DNA from: Ilumatobacteraceae bacterium
Lineage (GTDB): Bacteria; Actinomycetota; Acidimicrobiia; Acidimicrobiales; Iamiaceae
Length of the DNA stretch: 64,000 nt
Direction of reading: 5' to 3'
Assembly: GCA_025463265.1 (NCBI GenBank)
Contig: JAOBWH010000123.1
Location: 17,970-81,969 of the forward strand
Shown piece after piece: positions 53,123 through 62,450 of this stretch. The notes below the pieces were generated by a model. It was not told the origin of the DNA. It saw nothing but the letters and a program-made list of their open reading frames with translations, and ran no database searches. Position 1 is the stretch's first letter, and every line of letters starts with the position of its first letter. A program made the position numbers and the translations under genes.

Positions 53123-54226
53123 ATGGGAGGGACCACCGCCATGGAGCCACGCGAGCGAGAGGACCTGGGGCTGCTGTGGCTCACGCTCCCGGAGTCGAGG
53201 CCCGGCCGCGAGTTGGCCTGGCTCGCCGCCATGCCCGACGCTCGGGTGGCAGCGGTGGGCGAGACCGGGACCGGCGACCCGGTCCCGTTCATCGAGCGCC
53301 CCTACCGGCGCCTCACCCGCCGGTTCGTGGAGGCGGGCGCGCTGGCGTGGTTCGAGGACCTCGGCACCGTGGCGCCCGAGCCGCCGGTGGACTGGGTGAC
53401 GTCGCTCGAGCTGTGCGCGCTCGTCACCGGTCAGGCCCTGCCGCTGGCCCAGCGCCTCGGCGCCCGCCGGGCGATCCTCACCTGGGGCAACGACGCCCGG
53501 AACCCGCTGTACCGCATCCCGCCGTACCGCCAGGCCCTCCGTCGCTCGATGGGTGCCGACCTCGTGGTGTGCCTCATCGAGGCGGCGCGCGACCACTGCC
53601 TCGAGCTCGGCTTCGCCCCGGAGCAGCTGGCGGTCGTCCTGCCCCCGCTCGACACCGAGCGGTTCCACCCGCCGGCCCGGCCGGTGGAGGAGCCCATCGC
53701 CGCGTTCGTCTCGCCGCTCGCCACCAACAAGGGCATCGACCGGGTGCTCGATGCCTGGCCGCTCGTCACCGCGGCGGTGCCCGAGGCCCGGCTCGTGGTC
53801 GCCGGTCGGGGCCCGCTCGAGGGCCTGGTGCGGGAGCGGGCGGCGGCGGATCCGTCGATCGAGTTCCTGGGCTCGCTGCCCGGCGACGGCGTGGCCGAGC
53901 TCCTGCGCACCGTGGCGGTGTTCGTGACGGCGCCGCGCCCGACCCGGGTCTGGAACGAGCAGTTCGGGCTGGCCTACGTGGAGGCGATGGCGAGCGGCGT
54001 CCCGGTCGTCACCACCGAGTGCGGCACCAACCACGAAGCCGTGCTGGCGCCCAGCATCCGGGTGCCCAACGAGGTCGGTGCCGTCGCGGAGGGGATCGTC
54101 CACTTCCTCGGTGATCCGGCGCGGCGCCGGTCCGTCTTCACCGAGGTGCGCGACGTGGTGGTCCAGCGCTTCGAGCGCCGCCAGCAGCTCGCCGCCCTCC
54201 GCGACGCCTTCGACGCCGCCGGGTAG
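53123..54226 (+). CDS. GT4-type glycosyltransferase
   Basis: ARLVVAGRGPLEGLV; E-x7-E motif EQFGLAYVEAMASGVPVVTTE. Confidence 0.88.
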   Translation: MGGTTAMEPREREDLGLLWLTLPESRPGRELAWLAAMPDARVAAVGETGTGDPVPFIERPYRRLTRRFVEAGALAWFEDLGTVAPEPPVDWVTSLELCALVTGQALPLAQRLGARRAILTWGNDARNPLYRIPPYRQALRRSMGADLVVCLIEAARDHCLELGFAPEQLAVVLPPLDTERFHPPARPVEEPIAAFVSPLATNKGIDRVLDAWPLVTAAVPEARLVVAGRGPLEGLVRERAAADPSIEFLGSLPGDGVAELLRTVAVFVTAPRPTRVWNEQFGLAYVEAMASGVPVVTTECGTNHEAVLAPSIRVPNEVGAVAEGIVHFLGDPARRRSVFTEVRDVVVQRFERRQQLAALRDAFDAAG

Positions 54227-54274
54227 CGCACGCCGCTCGTCGGTGGCCGTCACCCGCGCGCCGACCGAGGAGCG

Positions 54275-56287
54275 CTAGTCGCCGCCGGGTCGGGGTTGGG
54301 ACCGGGCGGCGTCGGCGATGGCGATGACCTGGGGGATGAGCCAGTTGTTCACCGCTCGGGCGCCGGGGCCCTTGAAGTGGAGGCCGTCCTCGCGCAGGTC
54401 CGAGCCGTCGATCTCGGTCTTGCACGCCTCCTTGGGCGGGCAGATGTACGAGGCGAGGTCGATCACCGACACCCCGGGTGTGTCCTCGGCCAGGTCGTAG
54501 AGGACCTGGTTGGTGCAGGCCACCCGCTCGGGCATGCCCGGCGGGACCCGTTCGAGGACCCAGCTGATCGACGTCCCGGGGGCGGTGAGCAAGATCACGG
54601 GGCCACCGCCGGATCGGAGGTCGCCCACCAGGTCGTCGAGCTCGAGGCGCAGCGCCTCCAGGTAGGCCTCGTCGCAGGGCATGGTCCAGGTCCCGTTGAG
54701 CTGGACCGCCTGGTTCGGGAACTCGCCGAAGAGCACGACCGACGCATCGGGCCGGAAGTCGTTGACCGCCTTGCGGTAGAACGCGCCCTCGGCGCAGTCG
54801 TTGACGTCCTCACGGACGTCGCCCTCGGTGCCGCGGATCGGGCCCAGCTCGGCCAGCAGGTGGCATCCGGGGGCCGATCGGTTCACGACCGAGACGCCGA
54901 GGTCATCTTTCTGCTTCGCCAGCTCGACGCCCAGCAGCAGCGGCACGCTGTCGCCGGCAAGGAGCACGGTGGGGGCGCCGGGCACGGAAGACTCGTTCAT
55001 GAAACCAGGGGGCCCGTCGAGGTTCGGCGTGGCGCCGAGCGTGGACGCGACGAGGGCGATGACGGCGAGCGCGGCGAGCCCGGCCACCGCGGCGCGCGCC
55101 TGGCGGCCGTCCAACCAGCGGCGCATCCGGATGGGCTCCTCGATGAAGCGGTAGCTGGCGGCGGCGACCGCCACCGTGACCGCGATGCGGGCGCCGGTCA
55201 GCAGCCACCCGTCGAGCCCGGTGCGCTCCTGATCGAGGACCAGGAAGATCGGCCAGTGGTACAGGTAGACGCCGTAGCTGATGCGGCCGAGGGCGGGCAG
55301 CGGCGGCAGGTCCAGCACCCGGCCGACCGGACCGGGGTGGCGGCGGTCGGCCACCGAGGCCACCACGAGCGCCCCGGCCACCCCGATCAGCGGGAGGAGC
55401 TGGTACGCGAGGCCGCTGCTGCCGTCGAGCCGCCACCACGCCACGGCCAGCGCCACCGCGCCGATGACGCCGCCGATGTGGCGGGCCGATCTCGTGGCGG
55501 CCCAGCGCTGCGGTCCGAGCACGACGCGGGCCGAGGCGAGCGTGGCCCCGAGGAACATGGCCGCCGCCCGGGTGTCGGTGCCGTAGTAGAGCCGGCTCCG
55601 GCTGATCCCGGCGGCGAAGAGCGACTCCATCAGCGCGGCCGACAGCAGGGCGCCGATGACCGACACGGCGAGCACCGCCCGCGGGTTGCGGCGCCACCGG
55701 AGCAGGCCGGCGACCACGAGGGGCCAGACCAGGTAGAGCTGCTCCTCGATGGCGAGGCTCCACGTGTGGCGCAGCGGCGACGGGCGCAGGAGGGTGGCCC
55801 AGTAGTCGCCGCCCGTGGCGATGGTCCGGATGTTGGCCACCTCGAACAGGGTCGCCAGGCCGTCGTTGCGGATGGCGGCCAGCTCCGAGGGCGCGGCGAC
55901 GAAGACGGCGTAGGCGCTGACGCCGAGCAGCAGCAGGATGAGCGCCGGACCGAGCCGCCGCACCCGGCGGGCCCAGAAGTTGCCGAGCGCGACGTGGCCC
56001 TTGTCCTTCCACCCCTGGAGGAGCAGGGCGGTGATGAGGTAGCCGGAGAGGACGAAGAACAGGTCGACGCCGAGCCAGCCGCCGGTGAGGTGCCCGGCGT
56101 GGTGGACCAGGACGGCGGCCACCGCGGCGCCGCGCAGGCCGTCGAGCGCTTCGACGTGGGGGAGCTGCGTGCCCAGCCGGCGGGCGGCGGAGACCTCACG
56201 ATCCGCGCCCTCACGATCCGCGCCGCCCGCGCTGCCCGTGCTGGGCGGGTCGGCCTCGGCCGGCGCGACGGCGGGGGTGGTGGTCAC
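54275..56287 (-). CDS. Acyltransferase 3 - SGNH fusion (OafA/OatA-like O-acyltransferase)
   Basis: VEALDGLRGAAVAAVLVHHAGHL, LGVDLFFVLSGYLITALLL; C-terminal VLLAGDSVPLLL and DGLHFKGPGA. Confidence 0.92.
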   Translation of the reverse strand: MTTTPAVAPAEADPPSTGSAGGADREGADREVSAARRLGTQLPHVEALDGLRGAAVAAVLVHHAGHLTGGWLGVDLFFVLSGYLITALLLQGWKDKGHVALGNFWARRVRRLGPALILLLLGVSAYAVFVAAPSELAAIRNDGLATLFEVANIRTIATGGDYWATLLRPSPLRHTWSLAIEEQLYLVWPLVVAGLLRWRRNPRAVLAVSVIGALLSAALMESLFAAGISRSRLYYGTDTRAAAMFLGATLASARVVLGPQRWAATRSARHIGGVIGAVALAVAWWRLDGSSGLAYQLLPLIGVAGALVVASVADRRHPGPVGRVLDLPPLPALGRISYGVYLYHWPIFLVLDQERTGLDGWLLTGARIAVTVAVAAASYRFIEEPIRMRRWLDGRQARAAVAGLAALAVIALVASTLGATPNLDGPPGFMNESSVPGAPTVLLAGDSVPLLLGVELAKQKDDLGVSVVNRSAPGCHLLAELGPIRGTEGDVREDVNDCAEGAFYRKAVNDFRPDASVVLFGEFPNQAVQLNGTWTMPCDEAYLEALRLELDDLVGDLRSGGGPVILLTAPGTSISWVLERVPPGMPERVACTNQVLYDLAEDTPGVSVIDLASYICPPKEACKTEIDGSDLREDGLHFKGPGARAVNNWLIPQVIAIADAARSQPRPGGD

Positions 56288-57345
56288 CCGGGCTGGTCCG
56301 CCAAGCGGGTGGCGGCCTCGTCGAGGAGCCGGCGCGCATCGCCGGGGGAGAGGTCCCGCGCCCGGATGGTGAGCGTGGTGGCCCCATCCTCGATCGCGGC
56401 GGACGCGAAGCACACCGCCGACCGCCCGCGAGCCACGGGGAAGAAGTCGAGCCGCTCGACCCCGGGCACCGCGTGGCGGCCGAGGTTGGAGATGAGGAGC
56501 GTGTCGGAGAACCGCTCGACCACCGGTTCCAGCAGGCGCATGACCACCTTGGGCGCGCTGACCTGCTCGCCCGGCTCGTCGGGCGAGGCGAGCGCATCTC
56601 GCACCTGGACCGCGACCGGTCCGGTGGGGGCGACATCGATCCGGCGGTACGACGCCACGTTCCCGACACCCGCCGGGCCGCCGATGGCGATGGTCAGCCC
56701 GACCTTGCGCAGTCGGCGCTGGTGGCGCTCGTTGTGGGTGGCGACCGCGTCGACGCACGAGGCAGCGATGCGGCCGGTGATGCCCTTGCCGCGGACGTCG
56801 ATGGTGGTGGTGGCGTAGGCGTCGCCCGGCCACACCCCGGGGGTGGGGGCGACCGGGTCGGCCGGGCGGGCCAGCCGCTCGAGCAGGGGCAGCTTCGACC
56901 CGGCCTCACCGGGCGGCGGGGACGTGACCGGCTGGGGCTGATCGCCGGAGGTGAGGGCCCGGAGGATGGCGACGAGGGCCAGCCCGTCGAACGCGGCGTG
57001 GTGGCCGACGACGCCGAGCCGGCGCCCGTCGGCCGAGCGGAGCAGCCGGAGCGGCGCCTCGGCGGCGAGGTCGAACGGGCGGTCGATGGCCGGGTCGTCG
57101 AGCGGGTCGCCGTCGACCACGAGCACCGGAGGCGGGGAGCCCGGGTGCCACGTCTCCTCCCGGAGGCGGGCGCCGGTCACCGGGACCGAGGCGTGGAGGT
57201 CGGCGATGCGCCCGTCCAGGTCGGCGACGGGTGCGGTGAGGGTGGCGGCGGTGACCACGACCCAGTCGGTGCGGGGGTCGGGGAACCGGAGCAGGGCGAG
57301 CGCGTGGCGGGACGCGGGCGCCGGCAGGCCGACCGCGCCGGTCAC
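56284..57345 (-). CDS. Condensation-domain/PapA-like acyltransferase
   Basis: HHxxxDG motif in VVGHHAAFDGLALVAIL; GTG start; stop overlaps the downstream acyltransferase GTG. Confidence 0.7.
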   Translation of the reverse strand: MTGAVGLPAPASRHALALLRFPDPRTDWVVVTAATLTAPVADLDGRIADLHASVPVTGARLREETWHPGSPPPVLVVDGDPLDDPAIDRPFDLAAEAPLRLLRSADGRRLGVVGHHAAFDGLALVAILRALTSGDQPQPVTSPPPGEAGSKLPLLERLARPADPVAPTPGVWPGDAYATTTIDVRGKGITGRIAASCVDAVATHNERHQRRLRKVGLTIAIGGPAGVGNVASYRRIDVAPTGPVAVQVRDALASPDEPGEQVSAPKVVMRLLEPVVERFSDTLLISNLGRHAVPGVERLDFFPVARGRSAVCFASAAIEDGATTLTIRARDLSPGDARRLLDEAATRLADQPG

Positions 57346-57349
57346 CGCG

Positions 57350-59554
57350 TCAGCTCGCCGGCCGGGCGCGGAGCACGCCGCGCTGGGCCGGGTCGAGGAT
57401 CTGCGACGCGGCCACGCTGGTGGGCCGGACGAGCACGCCGTCGAGGCTGCGCTCCACCGCGGTGGCCAGCTCGGTGGCGTCGACGGGCTCGATGAACGGG
57501 AGCAGGACCAGCACGCCCTTGGCCCACGGGATGACCGGGGCGGCCACGGGGACCTGCGACCGGACCGTCTCGCTCAGCTCGTCCAGGGAGCGGTCGCCGT
57601 CGGGGCTCCAGGCCTCGATCGCCGACAGGGTCTGGCTGTAGCGGTGCCGCCGGGCGATGCGGGCCACCTGGTAGCTCATGTGGGCGGAGTCCACGACGAT
57701 CCGGACGTGGCTGCCGCGCACGGCCCGCCAGTGGATCGGCACCTCGCGGATGTCGAGGCCGAGGCGGTCGGCCAGGGCGATGAGCTCCACGTCGAACGCG
57801 TAGCCGCGCTCGCGGATGAGCTGGAACAGCAGGCGTCCGGTGGACGCCCGGAAGCCCTTGAACCCGCACTGGAAGTCCGTGATCGGCAGGCCGGTGAGCG
57901 AGCGCGACAAGGTGTTGAACAGGCGGTGGGCGGCGTCGCTCGACGGCGTGACGCCGCTGGTGATGGCACCGGGGGCGCTGCGCGAGCCGATGGCCATGTC
58001 CACGTGGTCGAGCGCCGCCACGAGCGGGTCGAGGAACTCGAGGTCGGTGGCCAGGTCGGCGTCCATGAAGACGATGTTGTGGCCGGTGGCGCGGGCCACC
58101 CCGGCGCGCACGGCGGCACCCTTGCCGGCGTGGGCGCCGAGCTTGTACACACCGGCGAGGGGGACGCCCCGCAGCAGCTCGGTGCCGATGCGCACGGTCT
58201 CGTCGGTGCTGCCGTCGTCGACGACGATGACCTCGGTGCTGCCCGAGCGCTCGGCGAGGTGCTCGGCCAGCACAGGGATCGACACCGGGAGCCGCGCCGC
58301 CTCGTTGAAGGCGGGCAGCACGATCGTGAGATCGGGGCGCGAGCGCATGACCTGCAGTGTGGGCCGTCCCGTGCCGATCGGGATGCCGGCGAGCTCGGGC
58401 GAGGTCTCGGTGGCCTGGCCGTCGGCCATGACCTCGACGACGGGGACCCGGTCGTCCGGCCCGGTCCAGGACCCGGCGGGCAGCTGGAGCGAGCGCCGGT
58501 GGGACTGGACGGCCTCGTCGCAGATCTCCTCGAAGCGGTCGACGGTGGCGTCCCAGCTGCAGGCGGCCGCCCGGCGGAGCGCGCCCGCGCGGAGCCGGTC
58601 GCGCTGGGGCTGGTCACGGGCCAGCTCGAGCCAGCGCTCGGCGAGCTCCTCGGGCCGGTCGACCAGCACGCCGCTCATGCCGTCGACGATCGAGTCCTGG
58701 AGCCCGGGCACCCGGAACGCGAGCGACGGTGTGCCGTAGGCCGCGGCCTCGGTGATGACCAGGCCCCACCCCTCGTGGCTCGCGGGGTGGACCATCAGCC
58801 AGGCCTGGCGGAGGAGGTCCTCCTTGTCGGACTCGCTGATGCGGCCCGGGATCTCGACGCCGGGTCCGGCCATGGCGCGGAGGCGGTCGCGCTCGGGGCC
58901 GTCGCCGGCGATGACGAGCCGACCGCCGATGAGGGGCTGGATCTGGTTGAACGCCTCCACCGCCAGCTCGAAGCGCTTGTGCGGCACCAGGCGGCCCAGG
59001 CCGATGAAGAGGGGCTCCGGGGCCTCCTCGCCGACGGTCTCGGGCAGCTCGGTGCCGTTGATGATGATGCGGATCCGGTCCCGGTCGACGCCCAGGGACT
59101 CGAGCAGGTCGGCGGTGGACGGCGACACCGCCACGAACAGGCGGTTGCGGTACACGGCCGGCATGGCCTTGCGCTCCGCAGCGCGCCCGAGGGGTGCGAC
59201 CGGCCAGGAGAACCACTGGTCCCACTGGTCGGTGTGGATGTGGTTGACGAGGCAGAGCGACGGGCCCCGCCGCCACAGCGGTGCGTAGAAGGACACCCCG
59301 TTGGCGACATCGACCACCAGGTCGGCGTCGCGGTAGCCCTTGAGGTAGGCGAAGGGGGCCCGCAAGTACTGGTCGATCGTCCCGCCGTTGGGGTGCACCC
59401 GGTAGCCGTGCCCCTCGCCGACGGGGTTGGCGCACATGAGGGTGACGTCGTGGCCCCGCTCGGTCATGCCCGCGCAGAGGTGGTCGATGAGGACCTCGGA
59501 GCCGCCGGCGAGGTCGTTGGCGAGGTCCCGCCAGGCCGTGATGAGGATGCGCAT
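57350..59554 (-). CDS. Fused GT4 - GT2 glycosyltransferase (734 aa)
   Basis: N-terminal MRILITAWRDLANDLAGGSEVLIDHL and E-x7-E EGWGLVITE; C-terminal DLTIVLPAFNEAARLPVSIPVLAEHL..VIVVDDGSTDET..IVFMDADLATDLEFL; no stop between domains. Confidence 0.85.
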   Translation of the reverse strand: MRILITAWRDLANDLAGGSEVLIDHLCAGMTERGHDVTLMCANPVGEGHGYRVHPNGGTIDQYLRAPFAYLKGYRDADLVVDVANGVSFYAPLWRRGPSLCLVNHIHTDQWDQWFSWPVAPLGRAAERKAMPAVYRNRLFVAVSPSTADLLESLGVDRDRIRIIINGTELPETVGEEAPEPLFIGLGRLVPHKRFELAVEAFNQIQPLIGGRLVIAGDGPERDRLRAMAGPGVEIPGRISESDKEDLLRQAWLMVHPASHEGWGLVITEAAAYGTPSLAFRVPGLQDSIVDGMSGVLVDRPEELAERWLELARDQPQRDRLRAGALRRAAACSWDATVDRFEEICDEAVQSHRRSLQLPAGSWTGPDDRVPVVEVMADGQATETSPELAGIPIGTGRPTLQVMRSRPDLTIVLPAFNEAARLPVSIPVLAEHLAERSGSTEVIVVDDGSTDETVRIGTELLRGVPLAGVYKLGAHAGKGAAVRAGVARATGHNIVFMDADLATDLEFLDPLVAALDHVDMAIGSRSAPGAITSGVTPSSDAAHRLFNTLSRSLTGLPITDFQCGFKGFRASTGRLLFQLIRERGYAFDVELIALADRLGLDIREVPIHWRAVRGSHVRIVVDSAHMSYQVARIARRHRYSQTLSAIEAWSPDGDRSLDELSETVRSQVPVAAPVIPWAKGVLVLLPFIEPVDATELATAVERSLDGVLVRPTSVAASQILDPAQRGVLRARPAS

Positions 59555-59737
59555 CAGGCGGTGGCTCCGGTCCGGGCCGTGATCACGGGTCCTGGGGCCG
59601 GTGGTCGGGTCATGGGGGTCCTCGGGGTGGGGCCGTGCCCGGCGGACGCTGCCCCCGGATGGCGTCGTGGCACCGCCCGGCGGGCGGAGCGAACAACAGT
59701 AGCGTGACCGGCGCTCGCGACCGCCGGACGGATCGCG

Positions 59738-61708
59738 GTGAGGATGTCCGTGCTGCCCACCTCCAACCCAACCGCGCCCGCCCGATCCCGGCTGCCCGGG
59801 TGGTGGCCGTGGGCCCTCGGCGTGATGCTGGGCCTCGTGGTCGTGGGCCCCGGTCTCTCGGGCGGCTCGCTGCTCAGCCTGGACCTCCTGGTCACGCCGG
59901 ACATCCCGGTGCCCAACGGCGTCTACGGGCTGGGCCCGGCGCTGTCCCAGCGGGTGCCCCTGTTCGCCATCCTCGGCGTCGGCTCGGCGGCGGTGGGCGG
60001 CCCCGTCATCACCAAGGTGTTCCTGGTGGTGTGCCTCGCCACGGGCTTCGCCGGCGCCGCCCGGCTGGTGCGCGTCATGGCGCCCGCCGGCACCGAGGTG
60101 GGTGCGCTCGGGCAGGTGGCAGCGGGCGTGCTGTGGGCGGTCGGGCCGTACGCGCTCACCCGGGTGGGCGTGGGCCACATCAACCTCGTCTGGGTCGTCG
60201 CGGTGCTGCCCTGGGTGCTGCCCCGCCTGTGCCGGCCCGCGGACCACCTCCCGTCCACCTACCTCGCCGCCCTGGCGATGGCCATCGGCGGGCCCGGCGG
60301 CGGCACGCTCGGGGTCACAGCGGCCGCGGTCGCGCTGCTGGTGCAGCCGGCGCCCCGGCGCCACCTGCGCCCCGCCGCCGCCGTCTTGATCCCGCAACTG
60401 GTCTGGGTGCTGCCCACCGCCGTCCTGCTCTGGGCAGGCGCTGGGGTGACCGGCGCCATGGGCTTCTCGACCCGGGCTGACGGCGTCGCAGGCTGGCCGG
60501 CCCTCCTGGCCGGCAACGGGTTCTGGCGCCAGGACCACCAGGTGGGCGCTACCGGGTTCGTCGGTGCCGTCGCCGGGCTGATCATCGGCCTGCTGGCCCT
60601 GGCCGGTGGCATCCGGATCGTGCGCACCCTCGGGTGGCGCTCCTGGCAGGGGGCGGCCACCGCCGTCGGGGTGACCGGCCTCGTCCTCGCCCTGGCCAGT
60701 GCCCTGCCGCTGGTGCGCGACGGCTACGAGGTGCTCACGGACCTCCCGATCGGGGCCCCGCTGCGCGAGAGCCAGCGCTTCACCGCCCTCTGGCTCGTGT
60801 GGGCCGCACCCAGCGCCGTGATCGGGGCCGTGTCGGTCGGCCGGTGGCTCACGGACCGGGCGCCGGCCCGGGCCCGCCTCGTGCGAGCTGCGGTCGCCGC
60901 CGTCCCCCTGGCGGTGGCGCTGGCGGTCTCGGTGCCGGGGTGGTGGGGCGTCGACGGCCGGCTCGAACCGGTGGAGTACCCCGCCGGCTGGGCTGCGGTC
61001 CGCGAGACGATCGCCGACCGGCCCGGCACGGTCGTGGCGCTGCCGTGGCTCGAGTACCCCCAGCTCTCCTTCGCCGACGGCCGCCAGGCCTTCAACCCGA
61101 TGCCGGACTTCCTCGGCGGCGATGTGATCAGCAGCTACGACCCGCTCTTCGAGGCCGGCGGCGACCACCAGGAGCAGGTGGACCGGCGGTCCGTGGAGGT
61201 CGATCGGCTCGTCGCAGAGCTCGAGGCCGGCCAGGCCGTGTCCCGCCAGCTCGCCGACCTCGGCGTGCGCTGGGTGGTGCTGGCGCGCGAGCGCGGGGCG
61301 GAGGACTACGCCGCCCTCGCCGCCGATCCGGGCCTCGACCCTGTCCTGACCGTCCCCGACGTGGAGCTCTACGAGGTGCGGGACTGGTCGGGGCGCGCCA
61401 CGGGGCCCGACGGCACCGCCCACGACGTGTCGCGGCCGATCCCGCCCCTCATCCGGACCGACGCGCCCGACGGGTCGGTGCTCTCCGTGGCCGGCGCACC
61501 GGGATGGGTGCAGGGGTGGGCCCGTCCGGTGGCCGTCACCGGGGATGGCCGGCTCCGCTTGGAGGGGACCGGCGGCACGCTCTGGTTCTGGCCGGCGATC
61601 GTGATCTTGGTCACCGACCTCGCCGTCGCTGGCCTGGGGATTCGTTGCCTGGCCTCACGTCGTGGACGTTTTGGCCGAATACTTGCTCCAGTACGGCCGC
61701 GCGGGTAG
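59738..61708 (+). CDS. Polytopic membrane protein, GT-C-like topology, unassigned
   Basis: Many TM segments followed by a soluble C-terminal region (RPGTVVALPWLEYPQLSFADGRQAFNPMPDFLGGDVISSYDPLFE) and a final TM. Confidence 0.75.
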   Translation: MRMSVLPTSNPTAPARSRLPGWWPWALGVMLGLVVVGPGLSGGSLLSLDLLVTPDIPVPNGVYGLGPALSQRVPLFAILGVGSAAVGGPVITKVFLVVCLATGFAGAARLVRVMAPAGTEVGALGQVAAGVLWAVGPYALTRVGVGHINLVWVVAVLPWVLPRLCRPADHLPSTYLAALAMAIGGPGGGTLGVTAAAVALLVQPAPRRHLRPAAAVLIPQLVWVLPTAVLLWAGAGVTGAMGFSTRADGVAGWPALLAGNGFWRQDHQVGATGFVGAVAGLIIGLLALAGGIRIVRTLGWRSWQGAATAVGVTGLVLALASALPLVRDGYEVLTDLPIGAPLRESQRFTALWLVWAAPSAVIGAVSVGRWLTDRAPARARLVRAAVAAVPLAVALAVSVPGWWGVDGRLEPVEYPAGWAAVRETIADRPGTVVALPWLEYPQLSFADGRQAFNPMPDFLGGDVISSYDPLFEAGGDHQEQVDRRSVEVDRLVAELEAGQAVSRQLADLGVRWVVLARERGAEDYAALAADPGLDPVLTVPDVELYEVRDWSGRATGPDGTAHDVSRPIPPLIRTDAPDGSVLSVAGAPGWVQGWARPVAVTGDGRLRLEGTGGTLWFWPAIVILVTDLAVAGLGIRCLASRRGRFGRILAPVRPRG

Positions 61709-61711
61709 CTT
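61683..61711 (+). promoter_or_regulatory. Predicted promoter TTGCTC-17-TAGCTT for the LARTG protein gene
   Basis: -35 61683-61688, 17-nt spacer, -10 61706-61711; -10 includes the stop codon of the preceding ORF. Confidence 0.55.
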
Positions 61712-61763
61712 CGTGGTCACAGACGCGGGAGACCCCGCGTTGAAGGGTGGAAGGGCAAAGCAC

Positions 61764-62315
61764 ATGATTCGATCCAAGGTGAAGGCGGCAATCCTTGCTG
61801 GAGCGTTCGTCGCGACGGGGCTGACCCTCGTCGCCGGCACGCCGGCCAGCGCGCAGGACTGCGGCTACGGCGGCTGCCCGCCCATCACGACCACCACCAC
61901 CTCCGGTGGCGGCTCCACCACGATCCCGGACGACATCCCCACCATCACCGTGGTGCGGGGCGAGACCATCGACGTCGACGGCCAGGGCTGCGCCCCGGGC
62001 GCCGAGGTCACCGTGACCTGGGACGACGGCACCGTGCTCGGCACGTTCACCGCCGACGAGAACGGCAACTTCTCGACCAAGATCACCATCCCGTCCAACG
62101 CCACGCTGGGCGTGCACCTCGTCACCGCCACCTGCGGCGACGTGGAGCAGTTCATCAACGTGAACGTGCTGGCCGAGACGGTCAACAACGTCGACGACGG
62201 CACCCTGGCCCGCACCGGTAGCAACAACACCGGCCCGCTGATCGGCATCGGTGCCGCTGCGGTGGTCCTCGGTGGCGCCTTCCTCTACGGCGCTCGCCGG
62301 CCCCGCCAGGCCTGA
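61764..62315 (+). CDS. Secreted cell-wall-anchored protein with LARTG sorting signal
   Basis: Signal peptide; Thr-rich linker ITTTTTSGGGSTT; C-terminal LARTGSNNTGPLIGIGAAAVVLGGAFLYGARRPRQA. Confidence 0.85.
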   Translation: MIRSKVKAAILAGAFVATGLTLVAGTPASAQDCGYGGCPPITTTTTSGGGSTTIPDDIPTITVVRGETIDVDGQGCAPGAEVTVTWDDGTVLGTFTADENGNFSTKITIPSNATLGVHLVTATCGDVEQFINVNVLAETVNNVDDGTLARTGSNNTGPLIGIGAAAVVLGGAFLYGARRPRQA

Positions 62316-62361
62316 GACGCCCGCCGGCACTGAGCCGGCAACCCTGCCCTTCTGAGAACGG

Positions 62362-62379
62362 CCCCGCCTTCGGGCGGGG
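62362..62379. terminator. Hairpin CCCCGCC-TTCG-GGCGGGG
   Basis: 7-bp GC stem with UUCG tetraloop downstream of the LARTG gene. Confidence 0.7.
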
Positions 62380-62450
62380 TCGTCTCGCGTCCCGGGCCGG
62401 CGGGTGTGGCTGCCTTCGAGCCGAGAAGGGGCGGCCACTAGGGTGCCAGG

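Noticed and set aside
59555-61423. N-terminal part of the 57350..61423 minus ORF as a real extension of the GT4-GT2 fusion
   Set aside because: Sequence upstream of MRILITAW is low-complexity antisense to the polytopic gene 59738-61708; the true GT4 N-terminus is at 59554
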